Below the pieces are notes generated by a model. It was not told the DNA's origin. It saw only the letters and a list, made by a program, of their open reading frames with translations, and did no database searches. A stretch of 64,000 nt of DNA from Galaxea fascicularis. Its lineage: Eukaryota > Cnidaria > Anthozoa > Scleractinia > Euphylliidae. The stretch is taken from contig OX419336.1 in assembly GCA_948470475.1 (NCBI GenBank), forward strand, positions 32,696,915 through 32,760,914, in the 5' to 3' direction. Shown here one piece after another: positions 36,044 through 46,526 of the stretch; position 1 is the stretch's first letter, and the number at the start of each line of letters is the position of its first letter. The translations under genes were made by a program, and so were the position numbers.

Positions 36044-36526
36044 CTAAAAAGAAACCCAAGAAACCATAGGGGCAAGTCTAATGCACTGTCAACTAACGTA
36101 AATTTCCAAACCATAAATGAAACGTAAATGAAAACAGATTAACTTAGAGGAAGACCTTGTTGTAATTAATAATGGTAATTGAACTGAGTGGATTGTAATT
36201 TGGTTTGAAATCACAAGTCAAAATTGCATGACACGAACTTTAATTACCACTTTATTACACCCATTTTGAAATCACACACTTCTTTGTCAATACTAATATT
36301 TATTTAATATCCACTTCAAGAAACCCGGTTTTGAATTTTGATAGTCTAAAATAGATGCAATTTAGAGCATCAAAATGGTGCAATTTGTGAATGAACTGCA
36401 CTGTTGAGAATCAATCAGATTGTAAGAATACCCAGAAAATGGGTATAATAAAGCAAATTATTACACGACTTAGACAGTCAGAGGGACAATAACTAAAATC
36501 GACCAATAAGATTGCTCTATTGCCAG

Positions 36527-36765
36527 TCCGATATTCTCTAAGTATTGGACCGGGTATTGTCCCAAATGATCCCGCGTTGTTCCCGCGTTGTCTTCAGTCG
36601 TGTAATGAATCTCTTATAAACCAAGCTTGCTCGGGACTGTACTGGGAGAATATCGGCCCTCGGTTTTTTTTCTACGGACCTCGCTGCGCTCGGTCCGTAC
36701 TGTCAAGACCTCGGGCCGATATTCTCCCAGTACGGCCCTCGCGCTTGGTTAATAAGATATATATA
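36527..36765. mobile_element. Diverged fold-back repeat (CGGGCCGATATTCTCCC)
   Basis: Arms near CAGTCCGATATTCTCTAAGT and GGGCCGATATTCTCCCAGTAC, with CGGTCCGTACTGTCAAGACC in the centre. Related to, but distinct from, the GTCCGTACTGTAAGTTACG family. Confidence 0.45.
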
Positions 36766-37113
36766 TTTAAACTAAATAGAAAAAAGAAAGAATCAAGACT
36801 GCATTTCCTTTAAAGCTCCGTCTATGTATATGTAAATAGTGACGTGACTGACATCCTGACACTTAAATTGGCCATTCAGACTGCATATTGCGATCGACTT
36901 AACCAGATGTTTGTTCGTTAAAGAGAAAATATCTGAGAACGAGATACAGTGTAAAAGAGGTTCCCTCAGCTTCCATTGTAGGTTAGTAACTAATATTACT
37001 ACTGTACACAACTCCAATGAACACGAACAGAAAAGAAAAGTAAAGGGAACAGGTCCTTGTTGGTAGAGACAAAGTTTTGTCTATTAAAAGAAGATTGTCT
37101 GAATTGAAATTAT

Positions 37114-37298
37114 AGAGTGTGTGCACTTGATGTCACGGCGGCCATGTTTGAGCAGCATGCGGAGGAACAGTGATCATAGTGAAGAAGTAAAATAGTCTTC
37201 TGCAAGGTAAACCTGAACTCTACTTTTTATGCAAAATCTTTCTTTGTTTCAATACACCAATATGACCACCAGTTACCTGAGCGAACACCCTCTCTAAC
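37114..37298. mobile_element. Fold-back element with GGCGGCCAT arms (copy 2)
   Basis: Left arm contains CACGGCGGCCATG, right arm CAATATGACCACCAG and GCGAACACCCTC; lies immediately downstream (minus sense) of exon 37323-37619. Confidence 0.55.
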
Positions 37299-37322
37299 AT
37301 AAAATTTAGATAAAACACGTAC

Positions 37323-37619
37323 ATCTTCGTCTTCTGCCTCTTCTTCGTCGCCTTCTTCGTAACCTGTATCTTCTTCGTCCTCCTATTCTCCGTCTCCTGC
37401 CTCTTCTCCTTCTTCTGCCGCGGTATTTTCTTCTTCTACGCCATCGCCTCCTTCTTCGCCGCCGTCCCCTTAATCTGTACCTTCCTCTCCTACGTCTCCT
37501 TCGACGCCCTCTCCTTCCTCTTCTCAATCTATATCGCCTCCTTCTTCCTCTTCTTCTTAACCGATATCGCCTTCTCCTTTTCCTTTCAACGCGTCGTCTA
37601 CCTCTTCTCGTTCTTCTTG
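37323..37619 (-). CDS. 297-nt long Arg linker exon (phase 1-1)
   Basis: Acceptor GTTTCATTACAG, donor AAGAT then GTACGT. About 98 residues, mainly Arg with regularly spaced RYRLRRG units (RRRYRLRRRGRRRRYRLRRG and two further copies), so it is an internally repeated linker. The acidic frame is closed early. Confidence 0.85.
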
Positions 37620-38483
37620 CTGTAATGAAACCACAACACAAAGAAAGAGTTTAAGTGACAGAGGCTGTCATAATTTAAAAAAAAAAGGTATGTGATCCCT
37701 TCTAAATAACGCTGTACGAATCAATGAAGGCAAACTGAATTCCTAAAAATTACACGGCCTGCATAACTGATTTAATAAACACGACCGATTTAACCAAGCT
37801 TGATGGATAAGAAGGCCGAGGGTGCATTTGTTTGGTGTATGTCAGCCATTCGAATACCAGCAAGAAACAAACGCTTCTGTCATTCAGTTTCTCTCTTGAC
37901 ATGATCTACTCATAGCCATAAACATACGAATAGCAAAAGCGAAAGTGTTCCTTTACTTCTGTTTCCAAGCAGGTAAAGTGAGAACAGAAATCATAGAACT
38001 GAAGATAAATATAAACACAAAGAAAAGACACTTAACCAATCATGCTAGATACGCTGTTGTAACACTGCGCTTGTGTTTGTTGCCTACACCACTCTACGCC
38101 TTCAGCAAAAACCACTCCGCTCTTACGTCTCAGGTATCAATGGACTTTTACTCTATACGTGGTGCCTTAAAAAGCACTCAGTTTATTTCCTAACTGCAAT
38201 ACAAACTGTTGCTTATCATAATCATGATCATTATCTTAATTAATCAAGCCTTTTTGACAAAGACTATTAACGGTCATTGTTGAGTTAGGTAGGCACGCAG
38301 GAATTTTAAAGAATACGACAGACGTGTCTTTGGGGCCGGGAGGGGGGAGGGGGGGAAGGGGGTCCCGTATCCAAGCTATATAGGTATGTGCCGCTCCAAA
38401 GGGTATAGGTTTTTTTTGGGTCTGAAAACGAGCATAGAGGATAGGGTTTTTTTTTGGTCTGAAAACGAGTATAGAGGTCTTAC

Positions 38484-38963
38484 CTTTTCTTGGCTTTCCA
38501 TAACGACCGCGACGCCGCACCTGGAAACGCCCATTTCTTCTCCTCACGACAAACCTCTTTCCGCGGTATTTGATACTGTATCGCACTGGTCTTCTTATAC
38601 GCCACCAATGCCGCTTGAACTGAATGTAGAAGCGCCGTCTACCGCATTTCACAGGCCTCCATTTCCTATTGAAGAGGATCTTAAAGGTACGTGAGTTTCT
38701 CTGCAGCTTGACGTAGCGTTTGTTTTTGCGTATTGTCCAGGATCGTCCGCGGTAGTAAATGCGTTCCCAGGTTCTGATGTAGATGTACCACATACCATGT
38801 ATGCGTTTTATGAGCCGCCATCTGCCACGATATTTCAGTTTCATTCTTTTCCCGCCTCGGCGGATTCTGTATCTGATTCCTTTCACTCTAAAGAACCATC
38901 GCCTTCTCCATTTCCTCAAAATGCGGGGACGTCCCTTGAAATAAATCCTACGTCGCCTCCAGA
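38484..38963 (-). CDS. Exon: complete basic module (160 codons, phase 1-1)
   Basis: Acceptor ATTTCTTGTTTAG, donor AAAAG then GTAAGA. Opens WRRRRIYFKGRPRILRKW; sub-repeats WRLIKRIHGMWYIYIRTW and IYYRGRSWTIRKNKRYVKL; ends with the module signature YSIKYRGKRFVVRRRNGR and RRRGRYGKPRK. The open frame continues into intron by chance on both sides. Confidence 0.9.
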
Positions 38964-39429
38964 CTAAACAAGAAATTAAATTTTGAATGATGAGTATGAA
39001 ATAAATCATATTATCATTCGATGGATATTTCCCCCCTTTTCATTGGCTGAGAGCCCACCACGTGACCTGCAAATAACTGCCTACAAATAATGATCTGCTC
39101 ATTCGTAATATCGTCTAAATGCGTTTTTGCTGCAAATAATATTCTGCTCATGCGCAATTGTAACCACGCTAGAATAATTTATTTAACTGAGAAGGAAACC
39201 AATTGATTTCTGCCAGCAGCGCACGCTGACCGCTTCCCAAAAAAAAAAGTATCAAAACAAACTTGGTGATCGAATGATAAAACAATTATTGAACTCGGTT
39301 ATCGCTAAATATCGTGATTTGCCAATGTCTCGCAAATTAATCTGCTCGCCACTGGCAAATCACGATATTTTGCTCAACCTCGTCCAATAATTGTTAATTA
39401 CGATCTATACATACAATATTTTAACCCGC

Positions 39430-39522
39430 ATTCAAACCCCGTTGAAGTCAGGCTTCTTAACGCAATTCAATAAATTGCGTTCACAACTGCGAGGATCATT
39501 CTACATTTCATTTCAAGTTGAA
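39430..39522 (+). mobile_element. Truncated SINE (same family as 18327-18475)
   Basis: Starts in the B box (TTCAAACCCCGTTGAAGTC), then CAGGCTTCTTAACGCAATTC and AACTGCGAGGATCATTC. The A box half is missing. Confidence 0.65.
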
Positions 39523-40137
39523 TTTTAATGGAAAACATCATCACAAACACAATCACAACCACCATCACCATCGTCATCGTCGTCGTCGTCGTCATCGTCA
39601 TCGTCGTCGTTGTCAAAATACGCATACGTAGCAATGACAACGTCACGACAGAGATGACGGAGCACGCAGATCTAAGAAGTTTGGTAAAAAAAAACTGACA
39701 GAACGGCAAATTGAGCAAAGGAAGTCGCCTTCAATCTTTTCAACGCATGATTAGATTAAGACCTGTCCACACGTACCCGGATATTTTTGAAAACGGAGAT
39801 TTTCGAATGAAAATCGAGAACGAGAAAAAGAAAAAACGAAAAGAAAGCTTAAAAGAGTTAAGTTTACAGCAGACACCATGGAAAAGATTCAGCACTTTCT
39901 TTAAGCTACTCTTCCTTCGCAAGTCACTGCGAGGTACAACTTGAACCATAAGAACGATTTATATCCCGTGAGGCTGTTGCTTGCATTGAAGAAATAGTGG
40001 AGCGGGTAAAACAGATTCAAGTATTGATTTTAGGGAGCTTAACGACCCATTGTCACTTCCCGTCATGCTTTGTGAATTGTTTACTTTGTTTGGAGTCGAC
40101 ACAAATAAAGGCTGGCAATTTGCAAATTAAAATTACC

Positions 40138-40325
40138 GCCGACCGGTTGGCTCAGTTGGTGGAGTGCCGGACTACCGTGCGGGAGGTCGTGGGTTCAGGG
40201 TATTTAAATAACTGAGGAGAAAGTGCTTCCTTTGCAATGACATCTGCAAATGGTTAGACTTTCTAGTCTTCTCGGATGAGGACGATAAACCGGAGGTCCC
40301 GTCTCATAGCTCTTTACAATTGATT
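40138..40325 (+). mobile_element. SINE with tRNA-like head (same family as 21661-21852)
   Basis: A box TTGGCTCAGTTGG, B box GGGTTCAGGG (degraded), body CTGAGGAGAAAGTGCTTCC, TTAGACTTTCTAGTCTTCTC, GGAGGTCCCGTCTC. Confidence 0.7.
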
Positions 40326-41444
40326 CTGCGAGACGTTAAAGAATAGAATAGAATTCCAAGCAAATTAGTATGATATGATATGATATGATATGATATGATC
40401 TGACAAAAAACCTGATAAACTAAATAAATGCCAAGACCTTCTACTAGGAGCACGACTGATTTGCCACTTCTATTGGCGAAAATCCGAAACTTTGACCGCG
40501 TCGCTTCTTCGAACTCATTTCATAACAGCGGCTGCCGACCGTTAAAGATAACCTATTCCGGTGCAGCAGATATCCAGCAAATTCATTGTTAGTGTTACTG
40601 CAAAACCCCGTTTGGTCCTTCTTCTCCTTCCACAAACTGTACACTGAATCTCATAGGCAAACCTTCACTACATTCTCCCTCCTTCAAGGCCGCCCTCGAG
40701 CCTTCGGCGGCATCTGTCCACCGAAAATGTTCCAATGGCGACAAGTAGTGGTTTCCACCACGCTACAAAGCGAAGTATCTCGTAAAATATACCTTATATA
40801 CATTTTTCACCTATACAGGAGACCAAAATTGAACGTAAATTGCGTGATGGAGGCGGATTCCTTGAGATCTTTCTTGCCGTTGCAGTAGCTGAAGATTTTC
40901 GTGGTCCACGAAATTCTAGTATGATCGCAGTGTATGGAAAGTAGCTTCGGGTCTTTAATCAACGACGACGGCGACAGCAAAGAAAATGTCATTTCAAAAT
41001 ATATCTTCTCGTTTTTAGAGCGCTTTGGTGATTCCGCTTTGTAAAATTGGATAACATTGGCTAACTATCCACGGACTAATGCACTGTGAACGGCATTACA
41101 GTGAGGACAAAGAGAAAAAGAGCGTGGCGTCATGTGCTCGTGTTCTCAAAACAAACAAACATAGAACATAGATGGTCTTTTGCTCATCAACGCTACCGTT
41201 TACAGTGCATTCCCCTTACAGTTGTCGTCCTCGTTGCTTAAACTCCAGTTACGATGACGATAATAATATGATAACGATGATGACAATGATCAAGAATAAA
41301 AAACACTGATTACACTATGAACACCATGCCTATAGTTCAATTTAGTCTTTACGATAACGATGGCTCGCCATCAAAAAATGAACGTATTTTAAGAAATGTT
41401 TGCCGGTCTTAAGAACGATGACTTCAGAACTGTGACTGTCATTA

Positions 41445-41586
41445 GATGCGGTGACGGTGACGGTGATAGTGGTAGTGGCAGTGACAGTGACAGTGACAGT
41501 GACAGTGACACCGACAGCGACAGTGACAGCGACAGCGACAGTGACAGCGACAGTGACAGCGACAGCGACAGCGACAGCGACAGTGA

Positions 41587-41619
<33 letters not shown>

Positions 41620-41850
41620 TGACAGTGACAGCGACAGCGACAGCGACAGCGACAGTGACAGTGACAGTGACTGTGTAAGTGACAGTGACAGCCGCAGCAG
41701 CAGTGCCAGTGACAGTGTCAGTGACAGTTACAGTGTCAATGAAAGTGACAGTGACAGTGACAGTAACAGTGACAGTGACAGTGGCAGTGACAGTGATAAT
41801 GACAGTGACAGCGACAGTGACAGTGATGGTGATGGTCATAGAGATGATGC
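41445..41850. repeat. (GACAGY)n hexanucleotide minisatellite
   Basis: About 400 bp of GACAGT/GACAGC repeats. On the plus strand it lies in a 174-codon frame (41396-41920) that is mostly Ser-Asp repeats, and on the minus strand in a Val-Thr/Ala frame. Hexamers stay in frame in all readings, so open frames carry little meaning. No splice sites supporting an exon were evident. Confidence 0.8.
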
Positions 41851-42380
41851 TGATGATGCTAATAAAAATAATAAACGTCTGAGGTCTCGGGTGAAGTTCA
41901 TTGTGTATTACGATGAATAGTGATGGGAAGTTAGGAACATGTTGCACTGTAGCCTAGACTTTTACCCTGCTATGTGCTAACAGCTGTTTTTGTTTTTTGT
42001 TTGTTTTTACCACGAGAGCCAATGATCAAAGTTAAACCACCACAGAGAACTGTTTGCCAAGACCAAGATACGTTCTATTTAAAACTTTTAAATTTACCTT
42101 ATAACGCGTTGCTACCCATTTATATTCCAGATCTCAGCTGCATACAGCAATCTTGAGATCCATCGAAAGTTTGATGCAACTATACCCACGATATTAGAGG
42201 GTTGTTTGCACCCGCAGGGCAAAAAGACACCGCACTATCTGCGTTTACTAAGTGTGGTAGGGCCTGTCACACTTTCAGCGACATACGCCACGACAAATAA
42301 TCAAAACTTTGGTTTCCATGTTCAAACTGCATAGCCTTGTTCAGATGCTCACTTGGCAAATAAAAAACTAAAGCACTTAC

Positions 42381-42554
42381 CTCCTCGACGTCTCCTTCGT
42401 CCGTACCGTCGTCGTCGCCGTCGTAATCTGCGGCGCCGTACTATACGTCTTCTTCGTCTTCTCCTTCTTCGCCTTCGGCGTCGTCGACGTCTTCGTCTTC
42501 GCCTCCTTCGTTTCCTTCTAATCATTCGTTTGTACCAACGAGGTCGTCGTGGCC
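42381..42554 (-). CDS. 174-nt Arg linker exon (phase 1-1)
   Basis: Acceptor TTGTTCCTTTAG, donor GAGGAG then GTAAGT. Encodes GPRRPRWYKRMIRRK, an uninterrupted Arg run of about 22, then IVRRRRLRRRRRRYGRRR. The acidic frame stops after ten codons. Confidence 0.85.
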
Positions 42555-42754
42555 CTAAAGGAACAATCAACTCTTGAGATACTGTTACATCACTCACAGC
42601 CGAAATGTCTTTAAAATTGCGTGTATGGCAAATTTCGTCAACATGATAGAAATCTCATCATTACGTGCATCCTGACAAAGCCAATACATAGCGATTTTCG
42701 TCAAACTTGAAAGTGGCAAAATGAGACAAACTAGTTTTATCTAAATATCCTTAC

Positions 42755-42939
42755 GTCTGCTCTTTTTTCGTTTAACTTTCCTCACTGTGGTAAAGCGTCC
42801 TCTAGTTTTGACTAGGAAACGTCTTCCTCTTCTTTCGACTTGGAGTTTTCGTCTGCCAACTCTAACGTAACGCGTTCTACGTATCCTTATCCTACACCAA
42901 CGCCGCTTATACCACATCCCCCACAATCCTTTACGATAC
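42755..42939 (-). CDS. Exon: second half of a split module (phase 2 to 1)
   Basis: Acceptor TTTTTGATATATTTTAG, donor CAGAC then GTAAGG. Encodes YRKGLWGMWYKRRWCRIRIR, then VRVGRRKLQVERRGRRF, the usual C-terminal module signature. 185 nt enters in phase 2 and leaves in phase 1, complementing exon 43702-44020; together they make 504 nt, the normal module size. Confidence 0.85.
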
Positions 42940-43701
42940 CTAAAATATATCAAAAACAAAAAGGCCCATTCATTGGCTAGTTCATGGTCACATGACATCT
43001 AATAATGAAACTGTTTACCACCAATATGCCATGAGCGGGCAACATTGCGAAAACTATGACGTCAGTAAAAGTTCACTGTTACCCGCGAAATGTTGATTGC
43101 TGTTTCACGTGATCACAGCGAGCAGTTGAAGGTGGCCTGATATTGTCGCTGGAATCTCAGCGCGTTTTTCAAAATTTGCTTTTGTTTTCTATCGGTTTGA
43201 TCCGCTTGTTTTGCTATATAACAAATCACTTAATGAGTGATCCCTTGGGGAACAGTGAATTTTCTTTCACTCGAATCTCTATGTTTCTTGAGATTCTCGG
43301 GAAACGAAATTTGCTGTTCCCCTCGGGACTAGTCATAAGTGTTAATTGTTAAATAGCACGAATACATGCAGACTTCTAAAGATCTCCCCTCCCTGCGCTC
43401 CCATACCTTTAAGGCGAGGAGGGTGGCGTGATGGTTGGAATGATACTTGTGTGGAAACTTAAAGATGTTTGATGTTTCGTGCTAACAATTTAAGCCACAG
43501 AAGACGAGCATGCGGACAGTAAAATAAAAAGACGATTCCTTTTCACGCCGTCAAATGATGCTATTGAATTCTGCGAGCGCTTCGTAACCACGTTGAAAAC
43601 ATCAAAACAGCCTTTTAATACCCCCTTCCCCTTCCATCCTTGTTTAATCTGGGGAGAACAGAGCGATGAATTAGACATTGGAACCGATCAACAGTGCTTA
43701 C

Positions 43702-44020
43702 CTCTTTACAATTCTATTTCTGCGCCGGAACCGGATGAAAAATCGCCAGTGCAAGCGTACCAGTCTTCCTCTCCAGCGGATATAACGGCGTCCACGGCGT
43801 CGGATCACAGAGACAGGTCTTCGTCCGAGTTGCACCTTCCACCTTCCTCTCCTTAGATAAATTCTTCTTGGCTTTTTGAATACGCTTATTCTGAGACCGC
43901 GTGTAAATCGCGGGATTAAGGTGGTTTTTCTGTTTAATTTGATGGCATATCGTCGGAGAGTTATAATGCGACGATAGCGACCTCTGAACAAAAGTTTGGT
44001 TCTGCTGCTTCTTTTACGTC
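43702..44020 (-). CDS. Exon: first half of a split module (phase 1 to 2)
   Basis: Acceptor CCCTTTTTCTGCAG, donor AAGAG then GTAAGC. Reads GRKRSSRTKLLFRGRYRRII, later RRIYLRRGRWKVQLGRRPV and YIRWRGRLVRLHWRFFIRFR. The only module in the middle of the gene with an internal intron; that intron is phase 2, like the one inside the 3929/2440 module. Confidence 0.88.
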
Positions 44021-44211
44021 CTGCAGAAAAAGGGAAATAATGCAACCAGCTACAGTATAAAGAGCAAACAGCACAGTTACACTAGAAGGTGCTGCGTGTC
44101 GGCAACAGAGCTGAAAGCCTTTCACGCCGTATCAGGTGAAAACAAAGAAGAAGAAGCACCAAAACAAAGCAAAGCATGAGTGTGATGCCTTCTCTTATAT
44201 TCCAGTCTTAC

Positions 44212-44343
44212 TTCTATACTTCCTCCTACGTCTCCTGATTATTCTCCTTCGTCTCCTTCTTCGTCTTCGTCTTCGTCTTCTCCTGCGTCTTCGAAGTCGT
44301 CTCCTTCTTCGCCGTCGCCTACGCCGACGGTACCGTCGACCGC
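44212..44343 (-). CDS. 132-nt Arg linker exon (phase 1-1)
   Basis: Acceptor GTGTCATTCTAG, donor TAGAA then GTAAGA. Encodes GRRYRRRRRRRRRRRL, Arg run, then IIRRRRRKYR. The acidic frame is closed by a TAA, so the Arg frame is the only passable one of the two. Confidence 0.8.
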
Positions 44344-44570
44344 CTAGAATGACACGATCTGATTTATCTCTTTGCGGTAAACTATTAGCTTATTACTTGT
44401 AAAAAGTCATTTGAGCTAATAGAGCGAGACAGCCGTGATCTGAAGTGAATTGTACATTTAAGGATGGCGGGATATTACTTTGAACAGCAAATAACTTCTC
44501 GCACAACGTAGGAGCTACTCACATGACGCGAGCACTATCCTCTTTAACTAAGAACGCATCCATACCTCTT

Positions 44571-44866
44571 AATAACCGAGTTCGAGGTCCGTAGTGTAAG
44601 TTACGGACCGAGTTTTTTCCCGTTCGCTTATGGCCTAAGCGCCAAGCGCGCGGGCCATAAATCAACGGGAAAAAAACGAGTATCAGTAAATTACAGTACG
44701 GACCAAGAAAACGAGGTTAGTAAGATATTTATTATATCTCTGAGGTTAATCGAGCGCGTGGGAAAAGAATTTTTCAATTTTAGCGGGCCGTACAGAAGAA
44801 TACGGCCCGCAAAATTGACCAATCATAGCGCGCGTGCTAACTGAGAGATATAATAAAGAATTTTAT
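44571..44866. mobile_element. Fold-back repeat (GTCCGTACTGTAAGTTACG family, copy 3)
   Basis: Arms GAGGTCCGTAGTGTAAGTTAC and GTAAATTACAGTACGGACC; inner GCGGGCCGTAC/TACGGCCCGC hairpin; a mirror-orientation copy of 20841-21125. Confidence 0.65.
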
Positions 44867-44980
44867 CCATCCCGTTAAATGAAAATCTAGTCCAAGCGAA
44901 CGCAGGATTTTCATCATGTGCCGACTTTTTTTTTTATTAGGGACAGTTTTAAGACAGAAAACCAACCAATTGCAACTTAC

Positions 44981-45490
44981 GCCTAGGACCTCGTTTTCCT
45001 CTTTTTCGCCTTCGTCTAACTAGTAATCCCATCCAGCGTTTCCTTCTCCTTATGAAGTATTTGCGGCCTCGGCGTCTGATCGGGTACCTGCGACCTCCCC
45101 GCTTGATAAACGCCTTCCAACGTCTCCTGATTCTCCTCCATTTGCGGCCTATTCTCATTTTCCACATTTTCCGCCGGCACCGTACAAGCCGACGGACGCC
45201 CTTGAATCGTATCCTGAATGACCAATTCAAGTAGATTATCCTTCCGTTTAATCGGATGTAACGTCTCCTTCCTCGTCTATACACTTTTACCCTGCGTCTA
45301 CCATAGCTTATAAACCATCTTCCGCGTTTGCGTGTTATGGGTCGAGGTCTTCCTCTAACCATTATTGTACACCTTCCTCTGAGTAAGCCACGGATTTGAT
45401 ACCTTCGTCTTCCGTATCTAACAATGGACCGTCGGCGGTAAAGGACACGGCGGAATGTTCCTCCAAATCGTACTTTGACAGACCGCTTTG
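44981..45490 (-). CDS. Exon: complete basic module (170 codons, phase 1-1)
   Basis: Acceptor TTGTATTGTAG (pyrimidine tract modest), donor TAGGC then GTAAGT. Opens KRSVKVRFGGTFRRVLYRRR; contains WFISYGRRRVKVYRRGRRRY, IRLNGRIIYLNWSFRIRFKG and YPIRRRGRKYFIRRRKRWMG. Upstream sequence stays open by chance beyond the acceptor. Confidence 0.88.
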
Positions 45491-46382
45491 CTACAATACA
45501 AAGTAAACGGAATTTGGAAAAGAATGGTTTTGGGGGTCAAGAGAAGCCACGGTTAGTCTACACCTCGATACAAGGAGAGCTTAAGATGGCGCAAACCTGT
45601 TTTGCAGTACTTTCCAGCCCATATACTTTGATTGATCAAGACTACCTCACTTTATCAGTTGATACTGCAATAATTGTAACAAATGAATGCCCAAACATTG
45701 TTGAACAAGTTGTGATCATTTTCTTGACACAGCAGGCTACCATAGCAACGGTATAACCTGTTTAAAACACCCCTAATTTTAGCTTTAAGTGCCTATAACT
45801 CAAAAACGAACTCGGTGACCCCCATTTTTTATTATTGAAATTCAACCAGTATGCTAAGATGTAACTTTTTGCAAAGTTTAAAAAAAATTGTAAGAGCGGA
45901 TTTAGAGCTTCCTTAAAATTTGCGGACCAGGCCTTACTATAATACAAATGCAAACTGAGTGAGCAAGCGTGTTCTAAGTAATGAGGACGCTAGAATTATA
46001 ATCTGGATGCCCGAGGGTTCAAATGCTTCTCCATCCAACTGGTAAAATTGGTCTCCAGACACCCCGTATTTAACTTCCTGCTGATAATTTGCTGACCGGC
46101 CACTTCCCACTCGGGACTTTAAGAAAATATGCGAACTTGGTGCTAAGATATTTGTTTCATGTGCTTAGCTTCAAATATTTCTAGCCTTAAGAACAGTGTG
46201 TAACCACGTACAAATAAAATTACTTTACTCTCTTTTTAACTTCGACTAGAAACACTCTACAAACGACAGTTTAAGGGACAATTGCTGCGACCACATATTA
46301 CACACAACCACAGTGGGTATAATTACAATGGTGGTCCGCTGATTCTAATAGTTTAAAGTTTGCCTACGTGAGTTCAACTTAC

Positions 46383-46526
46383 TAAGTCGTCTCTTTCTTC
46401 GCCTTCTTCTTCTGCGTTGACGACGTCTTCTTCGACGTCTGCGTCTCAATTTTCTTCGTTTTCTTCTTCTTCGTTTTCTTCGTCGTCGTCGTCGACGCCG
46501 TCTACGACCGCGCCTCCCTCTGACGC
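46383..46526 (-). CDS. 144-nt Arg linker exon (phase 1-1)
   Basis: Acceptor TTCGTCCAG, donor ACTTA then GTAAGT. Encodes VRGRRGRRRR, Arg/Lys run, KLRRRRRRRRRQ, then RKRRL. The acidic frame hits TGA midway, so Arg is the coding frame. Confidence 0.78.

Larger units (their letters stand above)
38964..42380 (-). other. 3.4 kb intron with SINEs, microsatellites and a SD-type hexanucleotide tract
   Basis: No linker or module exon found. It holds SINE pieces at 39430-39522 and 40138-40325, a TCG/TCA triplet tract (39540-39612), a (TATGA)n tract (40370-40399), a fold-back element (about 40957-41246) and the tract at 41445-41850. Confidence 0.5.

Noticed and set aside
41396..41920. Plus-strand 174-codon Ser-Asp protein as a gene
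   Set aside because: Hexanucleotide repeats stay open in all frames; no splice sites, promoter or non-repetitive domain support it.
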